Assembly: GCF_028769735.1 (NCBI RefSeq)
Contig: NC_088200.1
Span: 75,245,421 to 75,309,420 of the forward strand
Direction of reading: 5' to 3'
Source: Zonotrichia leucophrys gambelii
Taxonomy: Eukaryota; Chordata; Aves; Passeriformes; Passerellidae
Length of the DNA: 64,000 bases
The notes under the pieces are model-generated. The model worked only from the letters and a program-made list of their open reading frames with translations. It was not told the origin of the DNA and searched no databases. Every line of letters starts with the position of its first letter. Position 1 is the stretch's first letter. The position numbers and the translations under genes were made by a program. Positions 1-10,200 of this stretch are shown one piece after another.

Positions 1-56
1 GCGTTTCCTCCTCCTTGCCCGGGTTCCGTGTGCTGTGTGCCGGGCAGGGCAGGGCC

Positions 57-1541
57 ATGGAGGCAGCCGACGTGCCGCCCGAGGGCTACTCGCTGATCAA
101 GGCCGTGTACCAGCGGCGGCTGCGGCTGACGCGGCTGCTCATCGACGGCGGCGCCTACGTCAACGAGAGCAACAGCCGCGGCGAGACCCCGCTCATGGTG
201 GCCTGCATGACCCCGCACGCCGACCTGCAGAGCGCCAGCAAGGCCAGGATGGTCAAGTACCTGCTGGACAACAAGGCCGACCCCAACATCCAGGACAAGT
301 CGGGCAAGACGGCCCTGATGCACGCCTGCCTGGAGAAGGCAGGCCCCGAGGTGGTGTCGCTGCTGCTGCTGAGCGGCGCCGACCCCAGCCTGCCGGACCA
401 CTCCAACCGCTCGGCGCTGGTGTACGCCATCAACGCCGCCGACAGGGACACCCTGGAGCTGCTGCTGAAGGCCTGCAAGGCGCGAGGCAAAGAGGTCATC
501 ATCATCACCACCGACAAGTCCGCCTCGGGCAGGCAGAAGACAAAGCAGTACCTGAACGTGCCTCCTCCAGACCTCGAGGAGTGCGCTTCTCCAGCCGACT
601 GCACCTCCCCGTCAGAGATAGAGCCAGATGAGGGTCCAGAAGACCCATTCAGCTTTAAAGAGCTCTACGGTGGGCAGCAGGGGGACAGCTCCTCGGAAAG
701 AGTGCCACTGATGACCAAATCCAGCTCCGCACCAGCACGGTTCAAGCTGGCGCAGGTGCTGCAGTGTGATCCGTGGCTAAAGTGCTGCCCAGCAGTGTTC
801 CAGCAGAGGAAACTTGCTTCTCCACAAGAACTCCAGACCATCACTCCCATGGAAGAGCTCTCCTGTAAGGTTGGTGGCCTTGACTTATGCAAGTGTGTCA
901 CCTGCAGTCATGAAAGCAGAGACAGGAAGGACACTGCTCAGGTACTGAGAGCCTCTGATCAAACCATGTCAAGGAAGGCACTACGTGATGCAATAAACTA
1001 TCAGCCTCCTTTTGTTGAAGAGAAACACAACCCCAGTGAGATTCCCATGGGCATGGATGCCAGCTTGGGACAAATCAGCTTGCTTTCAAACCTTGGCAGT
1101 ATTATCAAGAAAGGAAGTGGAGAAGCAAATTACAACATCTCCGGTTCTCAGTTCGCCAACACTCTAATTCCTGCTGCTGATCCCAAAGGTAGTAAGTCAC
1201 CAAAAGGAAATAGAGAGATTCTTCCTACGTACCAGACTTTGTTACCAAGTCCAAGAAGAGGTCTAGAGGTGCCTCCTCTTTCTCCAAGAGGCAGAAATCA
1301 GGCTCCTCTAGAGGAAGAGGGCTCAGGAGCCTCAGGGCTGGATCAGACGAGGCCAGGTTTTCTGCCTCCACTGAATGCGAGCCCCCGCCCCCCAGCTCCA
1401 GAGCTCACTGTCATAAACACAGTGTCTGGAATGATTTCCTATGGACAAACTCACTTAGCCTCCCCGGGATCTGCTTTCCCCAAGGGGACCAAAGAGACGA
1501 ATCTGATGCGGAGGAGGCCCTACGAGCAGATCACAGTGTGA
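57..1541 (+). CDS. ANKRD34B: Ankyrin repeat domain protein 34B, single coding exon, complete
   Basis: The frame reads 494 residues from ATG 57 (context GGGCCATGG) to the TGA at 1539-1541. About four ankyrin repeats fill residues 10-150, with recognisable cores such as GETPLMVAC, GKTALMHACLEKAGPEVV and DPNIQDKSG. A long low-complexity, probably disordered tail follows, with family blocks near ITPMEELS and GFLPPLN. The tail fits ANKRD34B rather than 34A or 34C, and the length is close to the human protein (about 514 aa). The frame is open for 14 codons upstream, but a pyrimidine-rich run ending CCGGGCAG at 47 looks like a splice acceptor, so the coding exon probably starts near 48 with non-coding exons off the window. 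The gene faces FAM151B tail to tail, as in human. Biochemical function is poorly known. The first 160 codons are almost all G/C at third positions, then composition drops sharply. Confidence 0.93.
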   Translation: MEAADVPPEGYSLIKAVYQRRLRLTRLLIDGGAYVNESNSRGETPLMVACMTPHADLQSASKARMVKYLLDNKADPNIQDKSGKTALMHACLEKAGPEVVSLLLLSGADPSLPDHSNRSALVYAINAADRDTLELLLKACKARGKEVIIITTDKSASGRQKTKQYLNVPPPDLEECASPADCTSPSEIEPDEGPEDPFSFKELYGGQQGDSSSERVPLMTKSSSAPARFKLAQVLQCDPWLKCCPAVFQQRKLASPQELQTITPMEELSCKVGGLDLCKCVTCSHESRDRKDTAQVLRASDQTMSRKALRDAINYQPPFVEEKHNPSEIPMGMDASLGQISLLSNLGSIIKKGSGEANYNISGSQFANTLIPAADPKGSKSPKGNREILPTYQTLLPSPRRGLEVPPLSPRGRNQAPLEEEGSGASGLDQTRPGFLPPLNASPRPPAPELTVINTVSGMISYGQTHLASPGSAFPKGTKETNLMRRRPYEQITV

Positions 1542-3989
1542 CCAGATTCAGCAGTCACTGAATCTTTAACAGGAGAGCAAAGGGGATCTTAATGATATGT
1601 AAATATTCACTGCAGTCCTTAACTGTAATGAAAATAGAGCAGGTCTGTGATGTAAAGTAATGTCTGCCTCAGGATTAGTGGTACAGCCCAGAAACTAAAT
1701 GAAAAGACTTCATTCTCATGAGGCTGTCCTCTGCAGTCTAAGCAGTGTTTATTTTGCTGGTTTTGTAAAGTTTTCAGCTTGCCTGTGACAGACAACCCAC
1801 AGCAGTCCTTAAGTGTTGCAGTTCTCATTGCAGGTTGTAAATGCTGCCCCTCCAGGCTTTCCCCAAGCACACGCCCTTTCAGCACACGCAGTCCGGGCCC
1901 CCGGAGCGTTTGGCCGCGCTGCCGGACCCGCACTGCCCGTGTCCAGGCTGTACATACGCACACAGCCCCCCGAGACAGCGGCGTGCCGCGGGGCGGAGGC
2001 GGCGGGCTCACCGTGTCTCCTGGCCCGCAGCAAAGCCTCGCAGAACGTCACAGCTGTGACACTGATGTCGCAGGGCCAGCCCCGGAGCCCGGCTGGCCCC
2101 GAGCCGGCGGTGGCAGCCCCGGGGCTCTGCAGCGCTGCCGAGTGACACGCCAGCCCCGCTCAGGCTGGCCCGGGCACCGCGGCCGCAGCCTCTGGAATGC
2201 GCTCCAGAGGGATTTCTTTTATTCCGGAAAGCGAGAAAATCGCTTTTCTTTGGGAGAAGCGAGGGTGCAGGGGGGCAGAGCCTGCACCTGGAACAGGCTC
2301 TGTAGCCTCCCGCAGTTGTGGAGCCCCCAAAAGGAGAGCTGGGGCCATGTGCCCCCAGTGACAGCGCTCCTCACCGGGTACGGACACCGGGACACACCCG
2401 GAGTGTGCGCACGGGCAGGGCGCTGCACACGCACCCACTGTGGGGAGCAGCGAGGAGCGCTGTCCCCCTGCTCACACAGACCCGAAACAGAAAACCCAAC
2501 AGCTCCAGGGACGGCGAGGCCCTGGCACGGCTTCCCCAGAGGAGCTGTGGCTGCCCCGTCCCTGGGAGTGTTCCAGGGGCTTGGAGCCACCTGGTCGAGT
2601 GGAAGGCGTCCCTTGCCATGGCAGGGGCCTTGCAGCGAGATGGGCTTTCATTTCAGATGGTTTCCAACGCAAAACACTCTGTGATCCTGTGAGTGTGATT
2701 GTCAGACTCACCTGGGAGATGGAAACCCACATTCTGCCGAATTTGAAACAGAGGGCTGAATTTCCCACAAGTGGAAAGCAGTCCCTCCGAGCTACTGTGT
2801 ATTTTTAAGTATCTCTATCTAAAAAATCTTTCTTTCCTTTAGTGTCTTGTGATTCCAAGTATCTCCCTTGTCTTTGTGTGCATCCCGTAGATGCTGGGAT
2901 TCTGGTATTGCGTTTAGATCTCATCTTCTAAATTTTGAGAAAAAGTGGATGTGTTCCGTTTTGTTGTAAGTTACAGAAATTAGTTGTGTTGAAATTGTGT
3001 CTGTGTAACGTGAAATTCAATATACAGAAATTAGGTATTTATTTCCTGAAAATACTCAGTGGGTATGTTGCAGCTTCAGTCAAAGTTCATCAAATCTGAC
3101 ATTGCATAAAAGAAGCCTGTAATGTTATTTAGCTTTGCACTTAGTAGGAGACAATGTAACGGGGATCTTAACCAAAAAACAGTGGTAAGGGGATCTTAAA
3201 CACAAACCAATTTAAGGAGGATCGGAGACATAAAACAATTAGAAGGGGATCACAATCATAAAAATTTTTAATGGGGATCATCACCATAAAACAATTTAAT
3301 GGGGATTCTAAACATTAAACCATTTCAAGGGGATTATCAACATATACTCTCTGTAAATTACTTTTTGGGAGTATTTGTTTCCATTCAGGTTCTGCCTTTT
3401 CCTTCAGGAAATTTTCCTGGATCAGGCCCTCTGTACACCAGGTACAAAAAATGATTATGTGGACATATTTTTAAGATACAGAAATTATATGGAACAACAT
3501 ATGTCAGTATTAACTGGGTACAAATTAGTCCCTACACTGATTACACTTTCCTAATGTTTTTATGATAATACAAAAGGAAATGCCAAGTTCTCAACTGTCC
3601 ATCTCATAGTGAAGTTAAATATTTGAAAGGGAAAATAGATCTTTAAAAAATAAAAATTATTTCTTAGAAGAAATTGCCTATCACCAGGTATGCCAACGGG
3701 TAGCTTTGATAAGGGTATAAAGCCCAAGTTCTGCTGTTTTGATTTTAAAATTAATTATGTATATGGGACTATGGCTCCCTTAAATAAAACCATAATTTTT
3801 CTATTAAATGCTCAGACAATGGAGGGAAGTGGCAAGTGTCTTGAAAAGGGAAGTTTTTTGGTAGTATTACCAGTGTTGTGTGATTAATTGTGATGCAAAG
3901 TAGTGTGAAGTGTTGATATTATTGTTTGTGTTACTGTTACAAGTGACCTTCAAAGGAAAAAGCTTTGTTCTCTTGCTGTTGTTATGCTG
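1542..3989 (+). other. ANKRD34B 3' UTR and flanking sequence
   Basis: This stretch holds no convincing coding gene. It is GC-rich between about 1840 and 2650 and AT-rich after that. AATAAA-type poly(A) hexamers in the sense strand occur at 3650 and 3783 and as an overlapping pair at 3990-3999, so the 3' UTR may run as far as about 4.0 kb. A 301-codon open frame (1779-2684) lies in the GC-rich part but resembles nothing I recognise and overlaps equally open frames on the other strand. Confidence 0.5.
3161..3350 (+). repeat. 28-bp minisatellite, seven degenerate units
   Basis: A GGGGATC-type motif recurs at 3161, 3189, 3217, 3245, 3273, 3301 and 3329, a regular 28-base period. Each unit is roughly GGGGATC followed by an A-rich stretch with CATAAAACAATTTAA. 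The third unit has GGAGGATC in place of GGGGATC. A similar lone GGGGATCTTAATG occurs at about 1584. The array may be transcribed if the ANKRD34B 3' UTR extends this far. Confidence 0.85.
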
Positions 3990-3999
3990 AATAAATAAA
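3990..3999 (+). terminator. Overlapping AATAAA poly(A) signals, candidate ANKRD34B 3' end
   Basis: AATAAATAAA holds two overlapping canonical hexamers, followed by a T-rich stretch (GTTATTTTTC). It is the last sense-strand signal before a long AT-rich gap, so it is a reasonable distal cleavage site. Signals at 3650 and 3783 are alternatives. Confidence 0.4.
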
Positions 4000-6900
4000 A
4001 GTTATTTTTCCCCCTCAGAGGGAACATGGAAATAAGCACATGCTTTTATTCACTACTCAGGAAACGATGAGTCATTGCAAAAGGTACTCATTCAGAAGGG
4101 TTTCTCAGGCTGCCTCTGTACAAGAAAATGGGAACAGTTACTTCGATTTAATCCAATACAAGCTAAATTTGTCCAGAGCGCGGTGCGAGAGAGGCTCTCT
4201 GCTGCTGCCGGAAGCTTCCTGCGGCTCCACTCGCGGAGCAGAGATGCGCTTGCGTTGCCTTTGAATCCATGACATTTCCCAATGTTCTTTCAGCGCAGCA
4301 CGGTCAGCCCGACCCCGAGAGAGCCCGATGCTCAAGCCTGGCTGACAAACAAAAACCTTGCCGCACTGGGAAAGGGGGAACACAGCTCGGGTTCCTCCCT
4401 TCTCGCCTTGTGCCCTCTGCAGAAAGGGCTGCGGAACCGCACCGTGAAAGGAACTTCAAAACAAACAGTGGAGGCTTCACAAAAAGCAGTGATTGTATAG
4501 CAACTCCCATGATTTTGGTGTAAGAGATTTAAGAGCAGCAAGTCGCTGCACAAAAAATGTCGTAAGCCAGCAGTTTTCAAGGTTGTGTTTAAGGCTTCAA
4601 AATATCTTTCCCTGCGCATTTAATTTGGTTTTGCTTTTAAGGAGTAATTGCTTTGTTGTGATCTTTGTCTTTTACAACTACACAGCAGTTACGAAAGAAT
4701 ATTGCCGTAATTTGATGCAGCTATACAAGAAAAACAGTAAACTAAGTAGACGCTAAATTCTCTTTTTTCTCCTCATCAATCCCACGTAATCTCTCTGCAT
4801 GCCATATACAGCAGAACTAACTACTTTCCCAACTAAAGCAAGGGATTTACAAATTTTCTTACATTTTCACTGTAAAGTACTACTGCCACTGCACTAACTT
4901 CAAGGGAATCAGGTTTCATAGTGAAACACCTTAAGAAAGCTGGTGGGGGGGGGTTCAGTGTCAAAAGGATAAAATTCTAGTTGTCATCACTAAATATTCC
5001 CATAAAACACCCAGCTGTCAACCCTCTTGCAAAGACAATGCTTCTTTTACTCCTGTACACAAAGTTGACCTTTTTTGTGAAAAAGCTTCCCAACACACAG
5101 ATATATATATACACACATATATATGTATATGTATAAATATGCAAAATTCCCGTTTCTCAGCAGCACCTGTTACCTGAGCCAGGCATCTCCTGGACTGATG
5201 ACGCAGGCAGCTGCAGAGCTCCTGTTAATCCAGGGGTTTTGTCCCAAAAATTACGTCCAGATAGTTAAAAATGGTGCTGGGATCTTATGCTGAACATCAG
5301 AGATATTTTCTAGAAATGTACACGAGGCTATTTATTCTCAAGTTCCTGAAACCCAGACACAGAGGCACGCTGAGGAACTGCAGTAAATTCCAGTATTTTT
5401 CCCCGAAAGCATCAGCAATTTTGAGTACTTTCATGAGAGTTTCACAGGCAGAGTGAGTTAACGCCTGCCTTCTCTCAAAAACGTCTTGGTTTTTAAAAAT
5501 AAACCTGACCTGTACATATATTTTAAAACCACATTAATGTCCCCCTGCCAGCCCCACAGCAACACATTTTATTTTAGGAGAGAATTTGAATAAACACAGA
5601 GAAACAAAATCAAATTAATTTATTTCTGTGCAAGTCAGACCAGACTGACATAAACAACTTCACAGGGGACTAGCAAAGATACACAGGTAAAATTACTTAC
5701 AGAAATTCATACACATAGAATAATCCATACAGAACAATCAAATTCACCACATAGTCATTTCCTGGTAATCCAGATGATGTCTTCTTTAATTTCACCTGAT
5801 TATCCCGTTTACTGACATCCACAGGTATTGCTCAGATATACTTCTTTAGAAATACTTCAGGCAGTTGCTGGTGCTTTTTACTTAATAGTTTAATGAGTTG
5901 TAACAAATGCCAGTACTTCAGGTGGGAACTGGTCAGTGGGAGGATTTCTAAGCTGCAGAGAAATGTGTGCCTGTGGTCCCTAAGAGGCCTACCACTGAGA
6001 GATGGAATCCTGCAAATCAATGAATGCAACTGCCTGCAACAAACCACAACTGAAGAATTAATTTCCCCTCCAGACTCACTGCAGAAATCACACAGCCAAG
6101 CCTGACCCTTTGGTGGTTACTGCCGCTCACTTTATGGGTGATTAAATTAAATCAAGTACTCTGTTTAGTTATCTCAAGTATAATCAGGTGGTTTTCTTCC
6201 TTATGTGGAACAATCTTTTCCTAAGTTTTGGTCAAGCACAGCTTAGCAGGAGACCAAAATGAAGAAAGCTCTACCCCTCAATAAGAGAAAACCACTATTA
6301 GATAAATCTCTCAAAGGAGTAGTCGGTTACAAAAGGGAGTCTTGAATTTTAGCGTGAGATCACGATAATTCAAAATGTAAGAGTAAGAAATGTAACTAAC
6401 TTTTCTATCACAGCTGTACCAATGCCATGTAAGAGCAGTAAAAATGATTGTAATTTACTTCAGTACTAACAGCCTGTAAAATATCGTGTACACTATCTGT
6501 TAGGCTAACAGATGAGTTAAGAAAATTCGCACAGGAGCCATGTGAGGGGAGCAGGAAAAGGAGGACAAGAAGTTGAGGAAGTAATGCTTCTCAGGGCATT
6601 GGCTTTTAGCTAAGATGTCCTCTGTGATTGTGGAAGAAACCTTTGGTATTTCTGCTACCGTTTGTGGTGTTTGGCAGAAGCCAATCCCACAGGGCCAGCG
6701 TCTCAGTCGGTGTGAATTTTGGGGAATTGCAGCAGCAAAAGAGGCAATAAACGGTGTTAATGAACCAGGTCAGGCTCTTCCTGCAGACGGTTAGCAGGGC
6801 TTTAGCTTTCATTGGAGAAATTTCCACTGTGGACAATCCTGAGAGCTGCAGGGCCCAGTGAGGGCCGCGCCGCCATCGCCCACCTGAGGGCCTGGGGATG

Positions 6901-7257
6901 TCCCTGCAGCCCAGCGTGGGGACAGCGCTGTCCCTGCTGCCACCACAGGGCTGCTCGCTGGCCATGGCACTGCCAGGGCACAGTGACCACGGCAGAGCAG
7001 CTGGCAGTGCCATCCCCCCTCCTGGAGGGTCCCACGCCACGAGCAGGGACAATGGGGAAGGCGCCGATTTCTGCATTTCTTGATTGAGAGGCCTTTCTAC
7101 ACAGCGCCAAACCAAAACTCCTCCAGTAACCACAGGCGTGCCCAACCCAGCCCTTCTGGCAGGGAAATTGCGTTTCTTTGAATAAAAATATCCTCACGTT
7201 TAAAGGGGTTTACAATGTAAAGCGCTATAGGGCCAGGCATTGCCTGCTTTGCATCTA
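4000..7257. other. Intergenic region between convergent ANKRD34B and FAM151B
   Basis: I see no conserved coding exon here. The right part should contain the FAM151B 3' UTR (minus strand); TTTATT at 5619-5624 would read AATAAA on the minus strand and is one candidate end. A TA/CA microsatellite lies near 5.1 kb. A GC-rich patch at 6840-7080 gives overlapping open frames on both strands but no recognisable protein. Confidence 0.4.
5099..5141. repeat. TA/CA microsatellite
   Basis: An alternating (TA)n, (CA)n and (TA)n tract with a few interruptions and no associated gene. Confidence 0.8.
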
Positions 7258-10200
7258 CTATTCTATTCCAATGGCTTTTTTGAATTCAGAATTTTGTGGC
7301 TCAAAAATGTCATAATAAACCCTACTTTTATCAAAATTTTCTCGGATGAGAAGCAAGTCTTCTACAGAATACACATCTTCCTTTCCTGTCCAAACAGTGA
7401 GGCTGTACCTATGTCCAGAAACAGGGAGAAAACAAACAAAACAGAGAGAAAAAGAGTATGTTAAGATCAAGCATGTAAACCAGAAAGACACTGCAGTAAT
7501 AGGCTCCTAAAAATACTCAGGATAACAGCACCATAACTTTAGAAATGTAATTAAATACAAACAACTGCACCCCCAGACAATTTATCTGTGATTGATCTGC
7601 CAAACCTCACAGGGATTCAAATAAAAAAAAACTCAGGTAAATATCCAGCAACAAAACTGAGCATTTAAGGTTTGATAAATTAATCAATAGTCGCAAGCTG
7701 AGCCTCAAAACAGGAAATATGATGCGATCCCAGATGCAGGTGATTGTTGTGCTTTGTCACATCAGCAATGAGTAGAGATACCACCTAACCCAATTCTCAG
7801 TAACTGCACAGAACTTCTCAAAAAACACTGAAATCCCTCAAAGCATTATTCAGTTAAAGCATCATTTCCACATCCTCCACATGACATATACTTATTTTTT
7901 CCCTTTTGTTTAATAAAACTGTATTAATTTTCAAAATGTATAAATGAATAATCAGTAGTATGTGAGCAAAACTGGCTCAGGAATTTCTGTCTTCTAATCT
8001 TGCCGCTGAAGAACCCCCCTGAGTTTTATGAGTAGGTAAAAGAGAAAATCCCAGTATTTCACTTGGAATAATGTTTGTATCCAATGATACTTGAGACGAA
8101 CACAATTCATAAGATACATTCTTAGTGCAATAACTTCTTTAAAATCAATTTCCCAGTTTTAACAGCTTCATTCTAATTCCTGTCTGGAGTCTTCAGAATA
8201 AAAAAGAATATCAGCACTTAATTTGTCCACCCTGTTTTTTCTGTATAATTAGAAATTTTCTGGAGATTCCTTTAAGTTTTCTGTCTTGGGGTTTGACCTT
8301 AGTTGGAACAGTTTTATTAAACTCTGGGTAGGCACAGCAGTTGAAAAAGATGAGTAAATGGCAATATGTGGGAAGCTGGTTTTATTCTCATTCTATTACA
8401 TGTGAATAATTTTTATAACGAAATGCTTAGGGGTTGGTAGGAATGATTTTGAAAGGAAAATGTAATTCCTGTATGAAAACCACTGAACAAATTTCAAGTG
8501 CCTCAGCAAAATTAATTAGCTTGGAGGGAAACACCGGACTTCCAATCTTTGAAATCATCTTTGACCCTTTCTCAAAAATGCTACAAAAAATATGAATAGC
8601 GAATCCAATACAATGTCTTTGGATTGGATGAATTCCCAATTGCAACATCAAACTATTTTGTCTGTTTATTTATCTCAGGGGATGTTTGTAGCAGAACGGG
8701 GTTCCACACCTACGTGCCATTTAAAAGTCCGTGTGGTGGGTAATAAAAAATAAGAAATTAATAGTGACCACTTGTGTCTGAGGCCTCAAACGCTTTGAGG
8801 GCGGTGGGAAATGAAGAATTCCCACATTGGCAATGGCCCTGGGCTGGCACTGCAGGCCCCACTGGGGCGCAGGGAGGCAGGGGAGCAGCACTGACCTGGG
8901 GCACTGCTGCAGCAGCCACTGCAGCTGCGGGACGGAGCCGGGCACCAGCGCAGCCCTGACCGCGAACGTCACCGGCTGGCACAGCGCCTGGCACAGGTGC
9001 TGCATCTCCTGCACCGCGGGCCACGCGTAGCCTGGGGACACACAGCGAGGGCACTGAGCACACAGAGCCTGGGGACACACGGGACACTCAGAGCCCTGGG
9101 GACACACAGATTCAGAGCCCACAGACCTTGGGGACACACAGCAGAGCTCACAGAGCCTGGGGACACACAGGACACTCAGAGCCCACAGACCTTGGGGACA
9201 CACGGGACACTCAGAGCCCACAGAGCCTGGGGACACACAGCGAGGGCACTGAGTGCTCACAGAGCCTGGGGACACACGGGACACTCAGAGCCTGGGGACA
9301 CACGGGACACTCAGAGCCCTGGGGACACACAGAGGACACTCAGAGCCCTGGGGACACACAGATTCAGAGCCCACAGACCCTGGGGACACACAGGACACTC
9401 AGAGCCCACAGACCCTGGGGACACACGGGACACTCAGAGCCCTGGGGACACACAGATTCAGAGCCCACAGAGCCTGGGGACACACGGGACACTCAGAGCC
9501 CTGGGCACACACAGATTCAGAGCCCACAGAGCCTGGGGACACACGGGACACTCAGAGCCCTGGGGACACACGGGACACTCAGAGCCCTGGGGACACACAG
9601 ATTCAGAGCTCACAGACCCCGGGGACACACACAGCCCGGGGTCCCTTGGAGACACAAAACCTGCACATCCAGCATCCCTGAGAACCACACAGTTCCACCC
9701 TGTAACTGCTGCATGGCTCTGGGCAGCAAATGTCCCAGAGGAAAAATGCATGCAATAAATAAAATGAAAAATAAATGCAATATCCACGCGGAAAACGAAC
9801 TTACTGTGCAAACCTTTATTTCCCATACTTTACATGCGCGCTTACTTACTTTACACTCAGCTACAGAACGTGGCGTTTTTAACGTTATCTTTGCCCTTTC
9901 TCTAAAAAACTCTGCTGCCACTGACTTCAATATGGCCTAGTTTAACATTGTCAGGGACCCTTTAAAAATAAAAACATTAAGAAAAAATTAGGACAAAAAC
10001 TTAAGTGAATCCACTAGGAATGAAGATGTACACCAATCAACACACGTGGAGAAAAATATTCTGTGCCTAAAAATGCTACAATCAAGCAATCTAAAATACT
10101 GAAAGTGCCTTTGCTGGGGTTTCTATAAGGACTGGAGCTATTTCAATTTATATTTATCTATTCTTTTGTTTCTACAGGCTATTAAAATCCTGTAACAAGT

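Noticed and set aside
1779..2684. 301-codon plus-strand open frame downstream of ANKRD34B
   Set aside because: GC-rich stretch with equally long frames on the other strand, composition-driven amino acids and no recognisable domain.
6606..7197. 131- and 179-codon minus-strand frames just downstream of FAM151B
   Set aside because: They lie past the FAM151B stop in a GC-rich patch of probable 3' UTR or intergenic DNA, overlap plus-strand frames and show no conserved motif.
8997..9940. Long overlapping open frames on both strands (up to 270 codons) with repeating Gly-Asp-Thr and similar motifs
   Set aside because: They are translations of the GGGGACACAC minisatellite in an intron of FAM151B. 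All frames are open because the unit lacks stop codons, and there is no family similarity.
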